Positions 22,006-26,989 of a stretch of DNA of 26,989 nucleotides are shown one piece after another (positions within the stretch are counted from its first letter, which is position 1; every line of letters starts with the position of its first letter). The translations under genes were made by a program, and so were the position numbers. The stretch lies in NCBI GenBank assembly GCA_934247125.1, contig CAKQIZ010000019.1:1-26989 (forward strand), in the 5' to 3' direction. Below the pieces are notes generated by a model, which was not told the origin of the DNA, did not search any database, and was given only the letters and a program-made list of their open reading frames with translations. This stretch comes from an uncultured Clostridia bacterium. GTDB taxonomy: Bacteria > Bacillota > Clostridia > Peptostreptococcales > Anaerovoracaceae.

Positions 22006-22713
22006 ATGAAAAGAAAAATAATACGAATAGACGAAGAAAAGTGCAACGGCTGCGGTCTTTGCGCAGAAGCATGCCACGAAGGAGCTATCGGAATGATCGG
22101 AGGAAAGGCAAAGCTGCTCCGCGACGACTACTGCGACGGTCTCGGCGACTGCCTGCCGGTCTGTCCTACTGATGCGATATCGTTCGAAGAACGTGAGGCC
22201 GCTGCATATGACGAGGAAGCGGTCAAAGTGAACATGCAGAAGAGACACGCGCAGAATCAGGCTCACAAGCACGGGGGCGGCTGCCTCTCACAGGCATTCA
22301 ACGGTATGATGAAAAAGCAGAAGCCACACGGAGATGAAGCCGGTGATATCTCCAGCAGACTGACACACTGGCCTGTGCAGATCAAACTGGCTCCGGTGAA
22401 CGCTCCGTATTTCCGTGGAGCCGACCTGCTGATCGCTGCCGACTGCTCCGCATACGCATACGGCGATTTCCACAGAAAATTCATGGATGGAAAGATCACG
22501 CTTATCGGATGTCCCAAGCTCGACATGATCGATTACTCGGAGAAGCTGACTCAGATAATCAGTGAGAATGATATAAGCAGCGTGACTGTCACGAGGATGG
22601 AAGTCCCGTGCTGCGGAGGCATAGAGTTCGCGGTAAAACAGGCCGTTGCCGCTTCAGGAAAAGACATATCTGTGGAGATAGTGACCCTCGGCATCGACGG
22701 CAGTATACGCTGA
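22006..22713 (+). CDS. Two-cluster ferredoxin-like iron-sulfur protein
   Basis: 235 residues. ATAAGGAGAAC lies 6 nt before the ATG. The first motif CxxCxxCxxxC is intact (Cys 13, 16, 19, 23); the second is C43-x5-C49-x3-C53-P and lacks the Cys expected at 46 (Leu), so one cluster may be 3Fe-4S or have another ligand. A His-rich linker (HAQNQAHKHGGG) follows, and the C-terminal half (about 120-235) has more conserved-looking cysteines in DCSAYAYGDFH, IGCPKLDMIDYSEKL and MEVPCCGGIE. Proteins of this layout are common in anaerobic Firmicutes, with function unknown to me; an electron-transfer role is likely. Monocistronic. No terminator is visible after it; the 184 bp to the next gene holds GC-rich dyads only. 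Confidence 0.9.
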   Translation: MKRKIIRIDEEKCNGCGLCAEACHEGAIGMIGGKAKLLRDDYCDGLGDCLPVCPTDAISFEEREAAAYDEEAVKVNMQKRHAQNQAHKHGGGCLSQAFNGMMKKQKPHGDEAGDISSRLTHWPVQIKLAPVNAPYFRGADLLIAADCSAYAYGDFHRKFMDGKITLIGCPKLDMIDYSEKLTQIISENDISSVTVTRMEVPCCGGIEFAVKQAVAASGKDISVEIVTLGIDGSIR

Positions 22714-22868
22714 AAGAATACAACAAAGCCTCAATGAAGCAATCAAATATCGTCTTTTGCAGAAAAGGCGCCCTCATCCCTGGTTCGCAGACTGTCTTAT
22801 CGGGCGCAAACTCACTGCAGACAAAAAGAAAGCTGTCATTTACAGGCATTGTCGTATTCTTCATCACG

Positions 22869-22887
22869 ACAGCAGTCAATCTGCTGT
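22869..22887. repeat. Inverted repeat between the convergent ferredoxin and moeA-like genes
   Basis: ACAGCAG (22869-22875) and CTGCTGT (22881-22887) are complementary around 5 nt. No T run follows on either strand. A GCGCCC/GGGCGC dyad of similar uncertainty lies at about 22768-22806. They might end the two convergent transcripts. The 184-bp gap shows no supported gene. Confidence 0.35.
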
Positions 22888-22897
22888 TCCTGCTGCA

Positions 22898-24805
22898 TCA
22901 GATAAGGATCACTTTTCCGGAATCATCACTTGTGTACCCGCCGAGCCGCTCCAGTTCTTCCCTGAACTCGGAGCTTTTTAATATCTCTAAGAAGGCTTTC
23001 ACATGAGGGAGCTCCAGGTATTTCACAGGGATGGCAAAATCGTACTCTTCATAAGCTATTTCCCTGAAGTCGAGCCCCATGGCATTCGCTGCAGAAAGCA
23101 CACCCATACCGGCATCTGCACTTTCACTTGCAACAGCTGCAGCTACTGCCATATGCGTAGCCATCTCGCGATCATAGCCATCGATATACTCTGCAGATAT
23201 ACCCTGCTCTTTCAGCTTGTAATCCAGAAGCACTCTCGTCCCTGCTCCCCTCTGACGATTGACATACCTCACGCCTTCACGTGCCAGATCTTTTATCTCA
23301 TTTATATCGAGAGGATTCCCTTTTTTGACCATGATACCCTGTATCCTGTTGACGCCCTTTATCAGAGCCATCGGTTCGCTGAACATCTTTTTCACATATG
23401 AAATGTTATATTCTCCGGTACTTTCATCGAGCAGATGTACAGGAGCCATGTGTGCTTCACCACGCTTCAGCGCCATCAGTCCTCCCATGCTGCCCACATG
23501 AGTGCTCGACACGAACATATCCGTATGCTTTTCAGGCACCATGTCAGCGATGACATCGAGGATAAGATCATGGCTGCCGATTATCACGACCGTGTTTTCC
23601 ACTTCATGCCTGCTTCTGTAAAGCTCGATCTCGACTTTTTCTCCGGCTTCGACGCCTTCGCTGTTCTGTTCTATTACACAGAAACCATCTGCACGTACAA
23701 GCGACATCGCAGCACCTGCACCGCGTGCAAGAGGAGCTGCAACGAACTTGTCGCCGACCTTGCCGACCTTTACTCTGACGTACTCCCTGTGCTTCAGACT
23801 CGACACGAGACGCCTGGATATATGTGCATCGATTTTTTCATTGAGGCTTTCACTGCGTTTCCCCATCATATCAAGCAGCGGCTCGACGAAATTCTCGAAT
23901 CCGATATATGCTGAGACCGGATATCCCGGAAGTCCTATGACCGGCTTGCCTTTCACTATCGCAAGGATCACCGGCTTGCCGGGTTTTACGGCTACACCGT
24001 GAACTATCACTTCACCGAGCTCTCTGAGAACATGTACCGTATAATCCTCGGTACCTGCACTCGATCCGGCATTCACTATCACCATATCATACTTGTCTGC
24101 AGCATCCGAGACCTTATGCAGTATCTCGTCGTAATCATCTTTTACAGCCGGAAATCTGTGCGCCTCGCCTCCCAGTGCGGTCACCATATTCTCAAACATC
24201 CTGGAGTTCGATTCTATGATACTGCCTTCTTCTATCTCCGCATCGGGTTCTATGATCTCTGTACCGGTCGGAAAAACTGCTACCGTCGGCTTTCTGATCA
24301 CTTCTATCTCCAGTATCCCTGCAGAAAGCAGCACACCTATATCTATCGGTCTGATTTTATGGTTTCTCGGCAGGATCATTTCTCCTGCCACGATATCCTC
24401 ACCTATAGGCCTTATATGCTGCCACGGTGATGCCGATGCCGTTATCCTGACTCCATCCTCAGTCTCCAGTATATCTTCCGCCATTATCACAGCATCATGC
24501 GGCACACGCACCGGATCTCCCGTATCTACCACAGTGTACTGATCTTCTCTCAGTATCACAGGTGATATCTCCGATGCACTGTCTGTATCGCTTGCCTTTA
24601 CGGATATGCCGTCCATGGCTGATGCGTTGAACAGAGGCGAACTGTACCTGGCATATGTCGCTTTTTTCGTGACTCGGTCCAGACTGTCTGTGACCTTTAT
24701 CGTCTCGCTTTGCGGATGTATCATCTCTCGTACACGTTCAAAATACTTTTCTTTTGCTTCCTCTACCGGGATCGTCTTTAGATACAGATTTCTTTTTTTG
24801 CTCAT
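22898..24805 (-). CDS. MoeA-type molybdopterin enzyme fused to a periplasmic-binding-protein-like domain
   Basis: 635 residues in two parts. Residues 1 to about 400 are MoeA-like: MEA region FNASAMDGISVKASD, VDTGDPVRVPHDAVIMAEDIL, PTGTEII and a MoCF-type core with AGSSAGTEDYTVHVLRELG, GVAVKPGKPVILAIVKGKPVIGLPGYPVSAYIGFE. Residues about 405-635 carry the PBP-like domain of LysR-substrate type (VIIGSHDLILDVIADMVPEK; HVGSMGGLMALKRGEAH; RQRGAGTRVLLDYKL; ALKG-like). The C-terminal domain may sense oxyanion or a molybdopterin precursor. MoeA inserts molybdate into molybdopterin. Such fusions are common in anaerobes, usually beside a normal moeA, as here (18 bp downstream of it). Confidence 0.93.
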   Translation of the reverse strand: MSKKRNLYLKTIPVEEAKEKYFERVREMIHPQSETIKVTDSLDRVTKKATYARYSSPLFNASAMDGISVKASDTDSASEISPVILREDQYTVVDTGDPVRVPHDAVIMAEDILETEDGVRITASASPWQHIRPIGEDIVAGEMILPRNHKIRPIDIGVLLSAGILEIEVIRKPTVAVFPTGTEIIEPDAEIEEGSIIESNSRMFENMVTALGGEAHRFPAVKDDYDEILHKVSDAADKYDMVIVNAGSSAGTEDYTVHVLRELGEVIVHGVAVKPGKPVILAIVKGKPVIGLPGYPVSAYIGFENFVEPLLDMMGKRSESLNEKIDAHISRRLVSSLKHREYVRVKVGKVGDKFVAAPLARGAGAAMSLVRADGFCVIEQNSEGVEAGEKVEIELYRSRHEVENTVVIIGSHDLILDVIADMVPEKHTDMFVSSTHVGSMGGLMALKRGEAHMAPVHLLDESTGEYNISYVKKMFSEPMALIKGVNRIQGIMVKKGNPLDINEIKDLAREGVRYVNRQRGAGTRVLLDYKLKEQGISAEYIDGYDREMATHMAVAAAVASESADAGMGVLSAANAMGLDFREIAYEEYDFAIPVKYLELPHVKAFLEILKSSEFREELERLGGYTSDDSGKVILI

Positions 24806-24823
24806 TTTGTATCTGCCCCTTTC

Positions 24824-26056
24824 CTAGAACAATGTCACTGCAACGATTTCTCCCTCTTGGAGTCCCTCTGCATCTGTTTCTGTCACTGTATATCCGTCCG
24901 CCCTCGTCATCGTCGTCATTATTCCGGATTTGCCGAGAACAGGTATGGCATCATATATGCCGTCTTTCCCCTCGTGGAGTTTCAGCAGTATACATGTAGC
25001 TTTGCCTCCGGCAGACGCGATGTTTTCTGTCATGCGTGCCGCTGTCTTCACCGGTTCTTTCTGACTTGTCAGCTTTCTGTAAAGCCAGGCTATGAACAGT
25101 TCGAATATCATAAGAGCTGCTACGGGATGTCCCGGCAGCCCTACGAGTATCGTACTGCTTTTGCTGTCATAACCTATTATCGTAGGTTTCCCCGGTTTTA
25201 TAGCGATCCCGTGAGTGAAAACTCCACCGTCAGAAAGCTCGTCCATCACTTCTGCGGTAAAATCCTTTTCCCCCTGCGAACTGCCGCCGGAGACAAGCAC
25301 GACATCGCTCGACGACATTGCCTTCTGTATCGCATCCCTGACGGACTCTCTGCCGTCTTTCACAGCCGTCTTCTCAGTTATCACGAAGCCATGTTTTTCA
25401 GCAGCTGCCGACAGTGAATACGTATTTATATCACGTGTCTGACCTTTCTTCATTTCATGTCCGGCAGCGACGATCTCATCGCCTGTGGATATCACAGAGA
25501 TGCTCCACGGCATGAATACCGGCACCTCCGATATTCCTGCTGACGGCATGAGTCCGATTTCCTGCGGTCGCAGTACAGTGCCCTTTTTCAGGAAGATGTC
25601 GCCGTCTGCCAGATCTTCTCCTTCAAGTATGACATTTCTCCCCGGTGACACCGAGTCATATACCGCGATATCGTTCTCGTCGAATTTTTCGACATACTCG
25701 ATCATCACTACGGCATCTGCACCGTCCGGCAGCATCCCGCCTGTTGGCACATATACCGCCTGACCGCCTCTTATGCTGATGTCCGGAGCCTGTCCCATCA
25801 AAACCTCACCGACGACTTCCAGAAAAACAGGTATGCTGTCCGTCACACCCTGTGTATCTTTTGCCATCACCGCATATCCATCGACTGTAGACTTGCGGAA
25901 GCCCGGCACGTTTTCCGCTGCCGGTATATCCTGTGCCAGTATACGCCCGCAGCTTTCCATAAACCCTGTATATTCAGTATCCGGCACCTTTTCACCAGCT
26001 GCATCCAGCAGTTTGCTGCGTGCCTCATCTATCTTATCGACTTTCAATAATCGCAT
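24824..26056 (-). CDS. moeA: Molybdopterin molybdenumtransferase MoeA
   Basis: 410 residues, full length. It uses MPT-AMP and molybdate to make the molybdenum cofactor. Family blocks are [17 protein letters not shown] near 50-66 (E. coli-type F-x-x-S-x-x-D-G-Y-A), [31 protein letters not shown], the MoCF motif [25 protein letters not shown] (about 256-280) and [29 protein letters not shown]. C-terminal beta-barrel is intact to the end. Preceded by AAGGAATGG and 115 bp after mobB; followed after 18 bp by a MoeA/PBP fusion, giving the host two MoeA-type proteins, one perhaps for tungsten (inferred). Confidence 0.97.
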   Translation of the reverse strand: [410 protein letters not shown]

Positions 26057-26088
26057 CTTTCCATTCCTTTTCGCATTTGATATACCTG

Positions 26089-26114
26089 ACCGATCCTTTT
26101 TTCTACAGATCGGT
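26089..26114. repeat. Hairpin between mobB and moeA
   Basis: ACCGATC (26089-26095) and GATCGGT (26108-26114) are complementary around a T-rich 12-nt loop in the 115-bp mobB-moeA gap. No T run follows the stem, so it could be an intercistronic stabiliser or attenuator. I see no Moco riboswitch or gene here. Confidence 0.45.
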
Positions 26115-26171
26115 TTCGCATGCCGGCCGCACTCTCGTCGATCCCGCCCGGCTATGGCGTTTATCCGGTAT

Positions 26172-26813
26172 TTATCCGATCCTTATCACGATCTCTTTGC
26201 CGTCATCATACCCGTCGAGCGCCTTCACCGCACCTATCACGACATTCGCTATGGTCTTCTGCACGAACGGCACCATGCCGATCTCTTTACCGTCTATCAG
26301 CAGCTGTACTTCGATATCTTCATGGTATTTTTCTGTCGCTTTTTCCACCATATCAGCCAATCTTTCCACTTCCTTTCTCGCATCTATGACGGGAAGTCCT
26401 CTGTATTCCCGCTTTTTGCCGGCGATGACTCCGGATATCGCTATCGCCTCGCCGCACATTCTCCGGTCGATATCATTTTCAGTCCTGCCTGTGATGATCG
26501 TCGGGCATTTGATCCCGCAGTCGCCTTCCAGGACGATGAAATCCTCTTTGTAATATTTGAGTATCGCCTCAGGATCCAGCCTGCTGTCCATCATTATCGC
26601 AGTATCTCCCGGACCAAGTGCTGTGACCCGGTATGCGCCACTCTCCCTGTGCCTGAAGGTATCCGTTCCCGGCACATCGGCACTATAGTCTTCATAATGG
26701 ATATCCTTTATCGTGCCTACTGTGTACCCTCTTCTTCTAAGCTCTCTTATCAGCCGTTCCACCGTGGTCGTCTTCCCGGTTTTAGAGAAGCCTTTTATCA
26801 TTATGATCCTCAT
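26172..26813 (-). CDS. mobB: Molybdopterin-guanine dinucleotide biosynthesis protein MobB
   Basis: 213 residues. The Walker A GFSKTGKTTT (8-17) is followed by VERLIRELRRRGYTVGTIKDIHYEDYSADVPGTDTFRHRESGAYRV (about 18-63), which has the TD-x-x-R-H motif typical of MobB, and VLEGDCGIKCPTIITGR near 94-110, where the conserved E-G occurs. Usual length is about 170; the surplus is a C-terminal domain ending in an IVIRIG strand, with residues 165-213 (EVQLLIDGKEIGMVPFVQKTIANVVIGAVKAL) resembling the small DUF-like ends seen in clostridial MobB. It is thought to supply GTP for MGD formation. ATG overlaps the preceding ThiF-family stop (ATGA). Confidence 0.93.
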   Translation of the reverse strand: MRIIMIKGFSKTGKTTTVERLIRELRRRGYTVGTIKDIHYEDYSADVPGTDTFRHRESGAYRVTALGPGDTAIMMDSRLDPEAILKYYKEDFIVLEGDCGIKCPTIITGRTENDIDRRMCGEAIAISGVIAGKKREYRGLPVIDARKEVERLADMVEKATEKYHEDIEVQLLIDGKEIGMVPFVQKTIANVVIGAVKALDGYDDGKEIVIRIG

Positions 26814-26989
26814 CGTAACTCTCCAAAATCTATGATCTCGTATTCATGGTGCAGCAGATCTATGGTGAGCATCCTGCTTATAAGGCTTCCTTCTCTGGCC
26901 AGAAGCAGCTTAACCGTCTCTGCGACCTCGATGGCCGAGACCACTGCCGGTGTGAAATACGGATTTCCCGTCAGAACTTCCTCGCCTTT
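26810..26989 (-). CDS. ThiF/MoeB/HesA-family adenylyltransferase, C-terminal end
   Basis: Only the last 59 residues and the stop are in the window; the gene continues past the edge. They read through GEEVLTGNPYFTPAVVSAIE and then VAETVKLLLAREGSLISRM to LTIDLLHHEYEIIDFGELR. The PYFTPAVVSAIEVAETVKLLLG-like helix and LxIDLLxxEYE strand are typical ends of E1-like ThiF/MoeB/HesA proteins. In the molybdenum cofactor pathway MoeB adenylates the C-terminus of MoaD. Its TGA overlaps the mobB ATG, so it is first known gene of this operon and supports the Moco reading. Whether it is MoeB or HesA-type cannot be told from the end alone. Confidence 0.85.
   Translation of the reverse strand, partial: KGEEVLTGNPYFTPAVVSAIEVAETVKLLLAREGSLISRMLTIDLLHHEYEIIDFGELR

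Noticed and set aside
22714..22897. Coding frames between the ferredoxin and the MoeA-like gene
   Set aside because: Frames on both strands run through, but none has a good start signal or a recognisable product; they overlap the ends of real genes.

Overview
The window is a low-to-mid GC Firmicutes chromosome, most likely an anaerobic member of the Clostridia/Eubacteriales. The evidence is the gene families (SepF and DivIVA, RqcH, YlxM-Ffh, KhpA, a CmpB-type membrane protein, a clostridial two-cluster ferredoxin), strong AGGAGG ribosome binding sites and sigma-A style promoters. No rRNA, tRNA, CRISPR array or transposase gene was seen. Nearly all genes lie on the minus strand; the exceptions are rqcH, a 45-residue Cys-rich protein gene and the ferredoxin gene.

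Region 1 (1-2.7 kb) is accessory DNA: a leftward operon of a 48-residue protein, a 163-residue acidic protein, ParA and a ParB cut by the window edge. These ParA/ParB are of the kind carried by integrative conjugative elements or plasmids, not the oriC-linked pair. Upstream of the operon is a consensus promoter and about 160 bp holding seven copies of a TTGGGAA-type motif in both orientations. A 27-bp perfect palindrome sits inside parB. I read this as one end of an integrated element next to the tsf terminator; its integrase and other end are not in view.

Region 2 (2.7-10.8 kb) is core: rpsB-tsf with its own promoter, leader and terminator; a stand-alone LytTR regulator; gmk-rpoZ with its own promoter; an APC-family permease; yicC; and the divergent ribosome quality-control gene rqcH.

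Region 3 (10.8-21.0 kb) holds an alpha/beta hydrolase, the Cys-rich small protein, a flavin reductase-like protein, and then a long leftward gene string: ylxM-ffh-rpsP-khpA-rimM-trmD, HlyD-like protein-yggS-sepF-divIVA-lspA-rluD. It joins SRP, ribosome/tRNA maturation, division and lipoprotein processing. The ylxM end has a near-consensus promoter. rplS, usual after trmD, is absent.

Region 4 (21.0-27.0 kb) has a CmpB-type membrane protein divergent from a ferredoxin-like protein, with a perfect palindrome between them. A molybdenum cofactor operon follows: a ThiF/MoeB-family end, mobB, moeA, and a moeA fused to a periplasmic-binding-protein-like domain. This implies that the host makes Mo- or W-dependent enzymes, although none is encoded here.

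The least explained signals are the motif array and palindrome of the element end, a hairpin between the Shine-Dalgarno and the start codon of lspA, the small Cys-rich protein with a structured leader, and the divergent palindromes. I found no strong evidence for a complete undescribed system.
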